The position numbers and the translations under genes were made by a program. From Diploptera punctata (lineage: Eukaryota > Arthropoda > Insecta > Blattodea > Blaberidae), in NCBI GenBank assembly GCA_030220185.1, contig JASPKZ010007425.1, positions 1-64,000 on the forward strand: a DNA stretch of 64,000 bases. Reading direction: 5' to 3'. Under the pieces are notes generated by a model. It was given only the letters and a program-made list of their open reading frames with translations, did no database searches and was not told the DNA's origin. This document shows positions 55,130-64,000 of the stretch, one piece after another (the stretch's first letter is position 1; each line of letters begins with the position of its first letter).

Positions 55130-55722
55130 TTACTCGATGAACTACAGGGTTCTTCATTCATAACCTAGTGATAACACGTTGTTTTGCCTGTGCGCGTTTG
55201 CGTGTGCCACAGCCGGCTTTACTCCTATATAAACTTCGCGCGTAAACCAGGTATAAAAATCTAACCTTATAGAAGATGCTGGAAATGTCGTCATTCACTG
55301 ATGAAAGAAACCATTCACAATAATGCATTCGTGATACTGGGTCACCTTGTTTTAAATAATGGACACGTGCACACTTACATGGTTTTAGTTTTAGTAATTT
55401 AGTTGCTCTATGTGCAGAAGACTCTGAAATTCGCACCTGTTGTGCTAATTTTGGTATGGATTTTGTTGGTGCAGGTTCAAAACTTGCGCCTAGTTCGACT
55501 AAAATTTCCTCGGTTAAAATTGTAGTTTTTCTTTTTTTTTAACATAGAACCTGTGGTTTCGAATTTCTTCACAATCTCATGAATTGTAAATCTGGAAGGA
55601 GGCACTTCACCAGGGAACTTTTGAACATACTCTGTGCGAACACGGCTTGGTGATTCACAATGAAAAACCCTTTTACACGCAAAAATGTGTTGCTCTAGAT
55701 TCGCCTGTTCATATTGCTGGAC
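55130..55722 (-). pseudogene. DUF4817 / mariner-like transposase N-terminal relic
   Basis: Minus strand reads YEQANLEQHIFACKRVFHCE, SPSRVRTEYVQKFPGEVPPS and RFTIHEIVKKFETTGSMLKK. After a frame change at a poly-A run, further fragments follow and then LAQQVRISESSAHRATKLLK, LKPCKCARVHYLKQGDPVSR and MHYCEWFLSSV. This is the helix-turn-helix (DUF4817) start of a transposase-like gene common in insect genomes, where it normally precedes a DDE domain. The expected DE-WF catalytic region is unrecognisable. No TIRs located. Confidence 0.78.
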
Positions 55723-55945
55723 GATACAGTACTGCCGAGTGCCGCTGCTAGTAGATGCGCGCGTTCAAAGGCAGCAGGTAATGGGGGAAGAGCTTGGGAG
55801 AAGCAAAACACCGTGTGCCCGTTAGGTTATAAATGAATATCTCTGTAATGTTCAGACTTATAGGTATATAACATTGATGTAATACGTAAGTTGTCTTAGA
55901 TCTGCAGGACAGTTTTCATAATGTTACTTTATGAAGTTAACTAAT
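55723..55945. other. Unassigned
   Basis: GC-richer patch 55725-55800; nothing recognised. Confidence 0.4.
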
Positions 55946-56170
55946 CGGCCGCGGTGTACTAGTGGTTATGCTCCTTGCCTCTGGTCCCGAGGGTAGCGGG
56001 TTAAAACCCGGCCGGGTTCGATTTTTTAGGACGAAAAATCCAAGGAGCAAGTCCTCCGGGAGGGACTTTAAGCTGTGGGTCCCGAGTATGAAGATTTTGA
56101 GGCTCATAAAAGATCCTTAAGCCTGAATGAAAAGGCCTCTAAACAAAATTTACCGAATTTTCCCGTCCTA
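55946..56170 (+). mobile_element. SINE-C (tRNA-derived)
   Basis: Head CGCGGTGTACTAGTGGTTAT (A-box-like), TGCCTCTGGTCCCGAGGG, then GCGGGTTAAAACCCGGCC and GGGTTCGATTTTTTAGGACG. The body has CCTCCGGGAGGGACTTTAAG and GTGGGTCCCGAGTATGAAGA. Ends near CCGTCCTAGTACTACC. TSD not determined. The head shares TGCCTCTGGT-CCGA with 12493-12600. Confidence 0.7.
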
Positions 56171-56739
56171 GTACTACCTTTCTTTCCTAGATGTCAGTAT
56201 TAGGCGGAACGCTTACCACGGACCGCTCAAATGATATCTATACTGAAAACAAGTGTAACTAAATTATGGTTCAAATTCTTCCCTGTAGGGGGAGAGCGCC
56301 TAAATCTCTGTTAAGGGAAACATGGGCTTACAAGATGCAAGAAGATGAAGTTAACTTAGATTTCGGATTATCCAACCTGGTAAAATGCATCAACACGGCA
56401 TGTGTCTCAGGGAGCATAGCAGCAGATATGAACAAACATTCCTCGTTACCTGTTTTAACCAAAATTCATAATTATGTTTACATGACTCGTAACATTTATA
56501 TGACGTCTATTAAATTATGTCTGTTTCAGATTCTAATAATATTTTTCGCTATTTTATTACTTCCTTCTAAACAAGGACTGTACTTACCTGGTATTTTCTT
56601 ACAGTTAACAACACAATTCATTCGTTTTTCCTGTTTTACAATTACGGTAAGCGTCTATCAGAGCTACAATCTATACATTCCACCTAACGCAGTAATACAT
56701 TTTGATGTAAATATACTTAGTTTAAGCATTTGTCATGGA
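56171..56739. other. Unassigned; long open frame judged non-coding
   Basis: A 169-codon frame (56266-56775, +) ends inside the antisense LINE 5' fragment and shows no domain or codon-like pattern, so it is not called a gene. Confidence 0.4.
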
Positions 56740-57010
56740 TACCCTGAAGTAGTCCACGCCCGGACAACCGAGTAGGGGACTATTTGACCTCCGAAAATAT
56801 TTACTTCAGTGGAATCCATGTCCGCATTTTTTGACGGTTTTATTTTTACGGGGAAAGATCGTCACTCTTTCGACCAAGGTGATTTTTTATTTGGCGTATC
56901 ACCTTCGACCAGTGCGGCATGAATAACCCTATCGGCAACAATTGTAACGTCGTCATAGCTCTCGGAATATTTTAAGCACGCAAGCCACTCCACTACGAGA
57001 AGGTAAAGAT
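56740..57010 (-). mobile_element. LINE 5' terminal fragment
   Basis: Complement starts TCCATGGTATCTTTACCTTC, with GTGGAGTGGCTTGCGTGCTT, TGCCGATAGGGTTATTCATG and GAAAGAGTGACGATCTTTCC, and continues to a GTCCGGGCGTGGACTAC motif. Matches 59391-59593 over 200 bp. That copy is fused to the RTE 3' end, so this is probably the RTE family's 5' end. Confidence 0.65.
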
Positions 57011-57854
57011 ACCATGGAGAGGAAATATATTTAGTATAATTAAAAATATCAATAATATGATATAATATGTTACTACATCAGAGTTTAAATTAATCCATAC
57101 CATCCGTTCGCAACTCGAAGAGAGAGCGCTCAAGAGCCTAAGTTTATAGAAATCATTATTATTTGAGGACGTGGTGTATCTCAGATACGTTTTCATCATT
57201 TGATATTAATGTAGCCTACATTTCTTTCAAACGTTTGCCTCCATAAAAATCTGATTCCATAAATTTCAAAATAAAATTGATCATATTAACAAATATTAAG
57301 AATTATCCTTTAATTTTGCCGTTAAAATAATAGCATGTTTACGCGTTCAGGAGATGAAAGAACTCTTGTATTAACCTGGTAGATATCAGTACTGTAATTT
57401 GCATTTCTTTGCGCTGATATCGAATTGGCGGAAAAGAACAGTTGGGTTTATTTAGGATACTTAAGTTCTTTGCTATGAAAAAACATTCAATTCAAATCAA
57501 ATTTTTGTTTTACTTTTGGTAGCGTACAAACTGCATCAGATGAAGAGCAATCTGGGAATTGCAAACTGATTTCATATTTCTGTTTTATTTTGTTTGGTTT
57601 CATTTGTCCATTTCCCAAATAGGGATACAGACTTTTGGGAGACGATTATACATTCTGGTTCGCATACATGCTGTTTGACCGCAGAACGTCTCCTCAGATG
57701 AGTGATTATCAACTCACTCTCCGAGCAACAAATTTAAATAATTTCTATTGATTATTATTTCTATTGCTATATTAAAAAAATTAAATTAATTAAAACAATG
57801 CACCTTATAGGAATATTGTCAACTTAATGGTTAATTAAGTTGTATTATATAACG
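57011..57854. other. Unassigned AT-rich DNA
   Basis: Nothing recognised. Confidence 0.5.
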
Positions 57855-58198
57855 TTATGTCCACTGCTGTGGTCTCGAGGTAGCGTGCTGCCTTGTCACG
57901 CAGCGGGCCCGGGTTCGATCCCCGGTCGGGGCAGTTTTTCTGGGTGAGGTTTTATTGGGATTTTCCTCACCTGTAAGACAAATGTCAGAAAAACGTTAAG
58001 ACCCAAAAGGTCACCGAAATCATGTGGCCATCATCATCATCCTTATTATCATCTCATCATCAGCATCATCATCCTTCACCGGTGTGGAAAGCAACGGGAA
58101 GATACCACGCCTACAATTCCCTAGTAAAGCTGCAAGCATAGCATGAAAATGCTATGATTGCAGAAGGACCTGCCTTCGGGCAGAATTACTATGAATGG
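57855..58198 (+). mobile_element. SINE-A copy 6, full length, short TSD
   Basis: Plus-strand copy: GTCCACTGCTGTGGTCTCGA, B box GGTTCGATCCC, GGCAGTTTTTCTGGGTGAGG, an (ATC)n-type internal stretch, CACCGGTGTGGAAAGCAACG and CTTCGGGCAGAATTACTATG. Flanked by ATATAACG at 57847-57854 and 58199-58206. Confidence 0.95.
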
Positions 58199-58206
58199 AT
58201 ATAACG

Positions 58207-59390
58207 ATACATTATGACGAAATAAACATGGCGGCTGCTAGAGTAAATTTTTTATTTGAGTTTGACATAAACTCCGAATGTTACTGTTTAGATTTCGCTG
58301 ATTTTTTAGAATAACGTACGTAAATTCCTCTGTTTACTTTTAGTATCGTATGCTGAGTTTCGTTGTGAAATATCGAAACTTATGATATCTACGCGAGCGA
58401 TTTTAAAATTTTCTTTAAAAGTGAAGTCCTGCATTTAATGTTCCTAATTAGCCGGTTAACGAACTCGAATTTACTCGTTTCATTAATTTTTATATGGTAA
58501 GTTTGGATTTGAGTGAAGAAAATTGCGGCCGCTAACACAACTCAATACACAACCAATATATATGAGGCGGTCTGAGAACAAGGGGTACAAGTGACAAAAA
58601 TTAGTTTCGAGAAAATGAAGTTTAATGATCAATGAGAATATAAAATTCCAGGAATATCTGACAAGTCTCATAAGTTTTGTTTGTGTTCCTTATATAAGAG
58701 TCCATTTATCCGCAAAATATGAACAGATTCAATATAAACATTAGCCCATACTATAACTTCTTTTTGCATTAAGTGTCACTTGTACCCCTTGTCCACCAAG
58801 CAATACTTTTAAATAAATTATCCAAGAAAAGTAGATTCATAGCAACGTTTCTATTATGACTGGAAATACGTACTTATCCAAAGAGTTACATATTACGACA
58901 AGATTAATTGACAAAATCAGTCTTAAAGTACATTGCACTTAAACCTGCATTCATGGATACATTCTCTTACGCACCTCTCCACATGAATACTTCCCTTCCT
59001 GTCTGTATAGGCCTATTTTTTCCTTCATTCCTTCCTCTTTTTGCTTTATTTTTTACACAACTTCCTGATTTACTAAACCCCTTTCTGCCAACGTGCAATA
59101 TCAGAGCATCTTATTATTCTGTAGGTCCTGTAATGCCAGGTTCTTGAATACCATCTTCATTGGAATCAGTCAAGAAAACAAAAACAACACCAATGATGAA
59201 TCTTCACGTTTTAAAAACATACCTTCATTATAAACATTATTACATTACAAATTCTGCTGATCTAAATCATATTATATCTTTAGATTGTTAAATAATTTCC
59301 CAATAGCTAAAAAGTATTATTTTATAATATACAATTGTGAAAATATAGATAAAGTTGTTAAACTATTTTACTTACCGTGAAGGCTGAGGT
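58207..59390. other. Unassigned AT-rich DNA
   Basis: Contains a 28-codon ORF at 58228-58314 (starts ATGGCGGCTG) followed by AATAACGTACGTAAAT; see findings. Nothing else recognised. Confidence 0.4.
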
Positions 59391-59680
59391 TCCCTCCATG
59401 GTATCTTTACCTTGTCGTGATGGAGTGGCTTGCGTGCTTAAATGATCCTGAGAGCTATGCCGGCGCGGTAGCATTGCTGCCGATAGGGTTACCCATGCCG
59501 GACTGGTCGAAGGTGATAAGCCAGACGAAAAAAGTACCTTGGGCGAAAGAGTGACGATCTTTCACCGTAAAAATACAACCGTCAAGAAATTTACAGAAAG
59601 CATTAGCTCAGGATAGGAATGTATGGAGAGCTTATGTCCGCGCGGCCATGTACCTTCGGGTTCGATAGTGCCAGTGAGTA

Positions 59681-59715
<35 letters not shown>
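59391..59715 (+). mobile_element. Internally deleted RTE-type LINE: 5' end fused to 3' end
   Basis: 59391-59593 matches the LINE 5' fragment at 56815-57010. From about 59596 (ACAGAAAGCATTAGCTCAGG) it matches the RTE 3' end (17868-17965), finishing GTGCCAGTGAG(TATG)(TAAG)n. The 325-bp unit lacks everything between. The mRNA-like layout suggests deletion or template switching. Confidence 0.75.
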
Positions 59716-59716
<1 letters not shown>

Positions 59717-60393
59717 TAATAGAACTGCATGAAAAACAGCTTCATATATTTTAAATGTAAAGGTTTTTTGATAGACATTGTCACAACAGAATTCCCTGTA
59801 ATTGGTAATAGAATCAAATTTTCCGTCTATGTTTAATTTCTTTCTGCACCTCATTTCTGTTTGTAATTATTGTGCCTATGTATTTTAATTCAACCACTTC
59901 ATGTAAACTTTCCTCATTTGACATTAAAAGTCAATTTTCATTATATAAGGTATATGTGTGTGTGACCATATATTTAGTTCTATTGACGTTCAATTCCAGC
60001 TCCAGTTACTCAACAGATTGTTCGTGTTTCCATTGATATCTCCTCGCTATCGCCTAGTAATACTACATTATAAGCATAAACTAACAGCTTATTAGTATCT
60101 TTAAGTTGCACGCCTTCGTTATCCTCTAAATATGTTATGGCATTCTCTATTATAAAGTTGAATAGTTGAGGAGATAATACATCTGCTTGCTTTAACTCAT
60201 TATGGATTTCAAATATATCTTTAAAAGTTTGCCTACCTGCACCCTGCTCTTTGTGCCATTTAGACACATTCGAATAAAATTTAATCAAGTGTAACTAACT
60301 TTCAGGAATTCCGAAGTCGAGTAGGACACAGTACAATTGTTTCCTCTTGTTTGAATCGTATATTTTTTTGAAGTATACGTATAGTAAATGTAC

Positions 60394-60457
60394 TTCTTCT
60401 TCTTCTTCCTTCCAAGTATTAGGCCAAGGCCTGTTACGATCCTATAGAAAATTTTCC
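60394..60457 (-). repeat. 64-bp terminal piece of the (TTC)n-ended repeat, inserted in RTE
   Basis: (TTC)n, TTCCAAGTATTAGGCCAAGG and CTGTTACGATCCTATAGAAA match 31948-32020. The RTE sequence resumes directly on both sides, so this is a very short 5'-truncated insertion. Confidence 0.8.
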
Positions 60458-60532
60458 ACAATGCCGTTATATTCCCATCTGTTTTCTAAATTATGTTTTA
60501 TACTAAAAATCTGATCTATTATGGACCTATTT

Positions 60533-60812
60533 GTCCACCGCTGTGATCTGGAGGTAGCGTGCTGTGTTATCACGCAGCGCGCCCGCGTTCAGTTCCCGAT
60601 TGGGACAAGTTTCCTGGGTGAAGTTTTTTGTAAGACAAATGTTAGGAAGCTTTGAGGCCCAAACGTCCCCGAACATCATCCAGCCAGTATCATCATCATC
60701 ACCTCACGGTGTGGAAAGCAACGGAAGCTACCACGCCTATAATTTCCTAGTAAAGCTGCATGAAAATGCTATGAATGCAGTGAAAGACCTGCCCTTGGGC
60801 AGAATACTATAG
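60533..60812 (+). mobile_element. SINE-A copy 7, diverged, inserted in RTE
   Basis: Head GTCCACCGCTGTGATCTGGA, B-box region CGTTCAGTTCCCGA, ATCATCATCATC tract, GGTGTGGAAAGCAACGGAAG and GGGCAGAATACTATAG. About 280 bp with internal losses. Confidence 0.88.
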
Positions 60813-60920
60813 AATAGAATAATATCTTCTATATCCTCATTGATTAACTGCTATTGTGTCGTCAATGTATGGAGTAAGTCTGGACAGAGAAATAATTTTC
60901 TTCGTTATCAAAATTGTATA

Positions 60921-61843
60921 GAGGCCTATTAAACAATTCATTATTTATTATACTCACTACTCTTTAATAGTTTGTGATCACTTACATCCATTTAGATGTC
61001 AAATACTGTGTGGTACATGTAAGCCTCCATTTCTTTACAGCTTAGGTCACGAATCACTAATTTTCACCTAGCGCTTATACGACCACAGGCGGCTCCATAG
61101 TGTAAGCCTAGATCCCGAGCGAGGTTGTCTGTAACTCCGAGGAGGGTTCGTGATAGATAAATCGGATCAGGGGCATATTTTCCTCGTTTTTATACCTTTT
61201 TCGCATAAAAACATAATTCCACCACTTGAAACCCGGTGACAGGGTGACGGGTTTTGCTAAATCGGCATCCGCGTTATCACAGATTTATGATAAACAAAGG
61301 CGTGTACTAATGTCGTCCCTCTACCTGACATTATGTCGGACTTACGTAGAGGGCGTATTTGTGTCATACATTTTAAAAGGCAAAATTGTTATTTTAGAAT
61401 TATTTTGCAATTTTTAAGTGAGTATTTCAGATCCACAAATGAAGAGATACTGGCTCATAAATAATGTAGTTTTTAACCAAATTGTATGTAGAATGTTTTC
61501 TAACAACACATTCAAATACTCCTCAAAGTAGAGACTCTCGGATTCTATGATCTTAAGCATGGTTGTTATATGACAAGGCGCCCTCCACTCCTAATCAGCT
61601 GACAAATTAAGACACTGATCAGTGTTCGGTGCACGTGCATGCGGGTTTATTGGATAAATAAGCAGTAATTGATTGGACTTCAACTGAATCCACAAAATAT
61701 ACATTCTACAGTTAATTAGGAAAATACGTATGTAATTTGTTTTAAAAATTGGAAAAGCACAATGGTTAATATCTACACAACAATTGTAGTAAAAGATATA
61801 CTTTAATTACGAAAATACATTTTATACAGAAACATCAACATTT
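60921..61843. other. Unassigned DNA
   Basis: Nothing recognised; 61070-61300 is less AT-rich but without coding signal. Confidence 0.5.
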
Positions 61844-62476
61844 TTAACCCTCAATTAGTAGCGTGAAAAATACTGCATCAGTTAGTCGTGTGGGGGACAG
61901 CTTCAGCCCCAAATAAAAACAACTATTCTAATTTTGTTACTCACTAATTAAACCAAATACTACAATTAATACATTTTATAACCTTTGTTAATCACATGTT
62001 GTTCATAAAAGTCACTTAAAATGAATAAAAATACATAAAAAGTCGGGTATTAAAGGTGCTGTAAAAAAGCAGTCCACTGAGGTAGCTTCAATTTCAATTT
62101 ATAAAAACTAAATTAAGAATTTATAGGTATTCGAAAAATCACATTTATCAATCCAGGAAAAGTACAATTCAGTACACATTACGTTAAATAAGTTCGTACT
62201 CACCAATTTTAATTTCTTCTAGGCAATCTAGACGCACAGAAAAAAGTGCACTATGAGTCATGTGGGAGTCAGCTTTACCCAGGAACAAAACAAATCGTGC
62301 TAACTCATCAGAAGTGACTGTTAAAAACTGACCCTTTTGACAACAAATGGAATCTATGCTTATTTTAGGAAGGTACTGAAATCCATAACATTGTTGCCAA
62401 CGTAGTTACATCAATATAAGTGTAAAATATAATTCCATGAATAATTTTAATCCCCACACGACTAGTTAAGGGTTAA
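61844..62476. mobile_element. piggyBac-like MITE (TTAA borders, CCCT ends)
   Basis: Left TTAACCCTCAATTAGTAGCG, right complement TTAACCCTTAACTAGTCGTG. GTCGTGTGGGG occurs at the right tip and again about 40 bp inside the left tip, a subterminal repeat. TTAA target plus CCCT termini are typical of piggyBac. 633 bp, no transposase. Confidence 0.75.
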
Positions 62477-63690
62477 GGAGAAGATATACTATCGGGATAG
62501 AACGACAGAAAGCTATTGCCGATCTGAAGTCAGAATTAAAAACTCGTTAAGAATATTTAGATTCCGAAGCGGTGAATATTATAAGAGCGGTCAGTGCCGC
62601 TATAGATTTTCTTGAGCATCCAAACGGTTTTCAAAAGGTTAATTTATGAAGCAATGCATAATAATGTCCGCAGAAGAACTGTGTCCTTCATTAGTGGATG
62701 CATTCAGAGCTTTAAGTTTGCCTCGTTATACAGTTGCGTGTAGACTATCGGAAACTGCAGATTATATAGAGGAACAGTCAGAATGTAAACTTATAATGTT
62801 TAAAGTTTTACTCACAGCCACTCGATGAAAATACAGACGCGATGCGAATTCATTAAAGAAGTTGGCTGTGAATATAACACGTGCGACGATATCTTATTGT
62901 GGCATCATTTAATGACCGCACCAGTGAGCAAAATAATTTTGAACCGTGTTAGAAAGTACTTTCAAATATGAGGTTTCATGGTAACATTAATATTTGTGAC
63001 GACAGACAGAGCTCCATCCTTGATTGATCAGAATGGGTTTGTAAAAAACTGAGAAAAAAATCTTACAGGTAAAGGACTTCGTATGCATATTCTTTTAGAT
63101 GTCCAATGCATTATTCATCGAGAGGCACTATGTGCACAAGTTGTTACCATGGAACATGTGTTGTGACTACAGTTAATATGAACCGATCTCGAGGCATAGA
63201 CATCTCCAGGAATTTCTTATGAAAATATAGTATCTGATTAATTTGACTTAACGTAATTTTGTCATGTAAGATGGCTTAGTCGAGGTAATACGCTGCGACG
63301 TTTTTAATGCTATTTACTTATTGGCTCTATGGCCCTTTGAATCTAGTCATTTGTCATGCGTCGAGAATCTAGACCATGCTGATTTATTAACGAATTTTCC
63401 CTATAGATATCATGAATGGCATGTGGTCAGCATACCGACCCAATTTAAGCATCTAGTAGCCAACTAAGATATTACTTGGATTATGAAGGTTGATAAATTT
63501 ATCTTAGAACCTATGTAATGAAAGTAATTAAGTCTCTAAAACTCAATATGTGGACACTCCCGAACTGCCTAATCAGGAATGGATATGTGATTCAGCATTT
63601 TTGGTAGATCTCAGTTCTTATTTGAATGATCTGAAATGTGGACAGAAAGGAAAGAACAATTTAATTTTTATTATTGTATGAACTATCTGA
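62477..63690 (+). pseudogene. hAT-type transposase relic (GTF2I-repeat/ZBED5-like)
   Basis: Scattered in-order patches across frame breaks: RKAIADLKSELKTR (62507), MSAEELCPSLVDAFRALSLP (62664), RYTVACRLSETADYIEEQ, SQPLDENTDAM (about 62817), CIIHREALCAQVVTMEHV (63107-63160), NRSRGIDISRNFL (63182), WLSRGNTLRRF (about 63272) and ELPNQEWICDSAFLVDLSSY (63562). The order and the motifs 'E-LCP', 'LD-STD', 'CIIH-EALC-K', 'SRGL-HR-F', 'WLSRG--L-RF' and 'W--DLAFL-D---HLN-LN' are those of domesticated and transposon proteins of the hAT superfamily related to vertebrate GTF2IRD2. Many stops; extinct. Confidence 0.8.
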
Positions 63691-63789
63691 AAGGCTCATT
63701 AAAAACTTATGTTATGCAGCCCTCACATAGTAAATGTGATTTCAGCAAATTGGAAAGTTAATAATTAATAGTAACATTTACACTCTTGT

Positions 63790-64000
63790 GGACCAGAAAA
63801 GAAGTTTTGAGATAAGAGATCAATTAAATATTTTTAAATTGACGGATAAAATTGACAAACAAAGAAAAAATTGGTACGAACATCTACTAAGAATGCCAGA
63901 TGATAGACCTTGTAAAGTGATTTTAAACTACAGACGCACATGATCTAGAAGTCAAGGAAGACCATTTATTAGATGGAAAGACCAAATCTCTTGAAGTCGG
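63790..64000 (+). pseudogene. LINE C-terminal fragment at the window edge
   Basis: Reads REIRDQLNIFKLTDKIDKQR, KNWYEHLLRMPDDRPCKVIL, NYRRT, a stop, SRSQGRPFIRWKDQIS. 'I---L-IF-L-DKI---R--WYEHL-RM---R-PK--L-Y-P-G-R--GRP--RW' is the classic LINE ORF2 end. Continues past the window. Confidence 0.85.

Larger units (their letters stand above)
59716..60920 (-). pseudogene. RTE-type LINE RT, decayed, with nested inserts
   Basis: Minus strand from 60920 down: PYIDDTIAV-type sequence (VSRLTPYIDD region), then, beyond SINE-A (60533-60812), RSIIDQIFSIKHNLENRWEY, then after an insert (60394-60457) FKKIYDSNKRKQLYCVLLDF. 60288-60010 reads IKFYSNVSKWHKEQGAGRQT, FEIHNELKQADVLSPQLFNF, KLLVYAYNVVLLGDSEEI. Motif C is YAYN instead of YADD (60067-60078), so both catalytic Asp residues are lost. 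59854-59716 gives MRCRKKLNIDGKFDSI and KIYEAVFHAVLLY. Clearly older than the copies at 16628 and 31046. Confidence 0.85.

Noticed and set aside
56266..56775. 169-codon plus-strand open frame with a hydrophobic centre
   Set aside because: No domain recognised, AT-rich codon pattern, and the end lies in the antisense of a LINE 5' fragment; hydrophobicity follows from T-rich sequence.

Overview
This window is about 64 kb of AT-rich nuclear DNA from an animal, almost certainly an insect and probably a large-genome cockroach-like (blattodean) species. The arthropod assignment rests on several signals: blocks of (CCTAA)n, which is the insect TTAGG telomere motif; CR1/Daphne-type LINE ends; RTE-type LINEs ending in (AGTA)n; and several tRNA-derived SINE families. 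The cockroach suggestion is inference from the style of the repeats and was not tested. No intact host protein-coding gene, rRNA gene or convincing decoding tRNA gene was found. Nearly everything recognisable is mobile DNA at different stages of decay, with many nested insertions.

Layout. 1-5.2 kb: a GA microsatellite, a fold-back element whose two arms each carry a tRNA-like sequence, and Jockey-type LINE remnants (gag-like ORF1 on +, RT end on -). 5.2-8.8 kb: an interstitial telomere-like array of about 1.8 kb between inverted copies of a dispersed repeat. 9-14.7 kb: LINE scraps, SINE-A, a second tRNA-like SINE head and a palindrome. 14.7-18.1 kb: a TTAA-flanked DNA transposon with a decayed transposase, split by an RTE LINE that has an 11-bp target duplication. 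19.5-22.4 kb: a frameshifted CR1-type LINE, then a decayed ORF of unknown family. 22.6-29.3 kb: SINE-A, SINE-B, a solo LTR and two non-autonomous relatives of a Crypton-like element. 30-34.4 kb: a tRNA-like sequence in inverted flanks and several RTE copies. 37-42.3 kb: a palindrome and four TIR elements (MITEs).

43.4-45.65 kb holds the most unusual item: a Crypton-like mobile element whose minus-strand gene encodes a tyrosine-recombinase (DUF3504-type) protein. The gene has one in-frame TGA, a Cys where the nucleophilic Tyr is expected, and a Penelope-like element fragment inserted at its 3' end. Three shorter copies without the gene lie at 23.1, 28.2 and 52.6 kb. 46.8-64 kb: more SINE and LINE fragments, a LINE nested in a TIR element, a DUF4817/mariner-like transposase relic, an internally deleted LINE that joins 5' to 3' ends, a piggyBac-like MITE, a hAT-type (GTF2I-repeat/ZBED-like) transposase relic and a LINE tail at the window edge.

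Functionally the window is a stratified transposon graveyard. RTE LINEs could supply retroposition for SINEs. The Crypton-like source gene could have mobilised its deletion derivatives. Target-site duplications give a relative order of insertion at several places. All calls are from reading the sequence; no alignment or database search was run.
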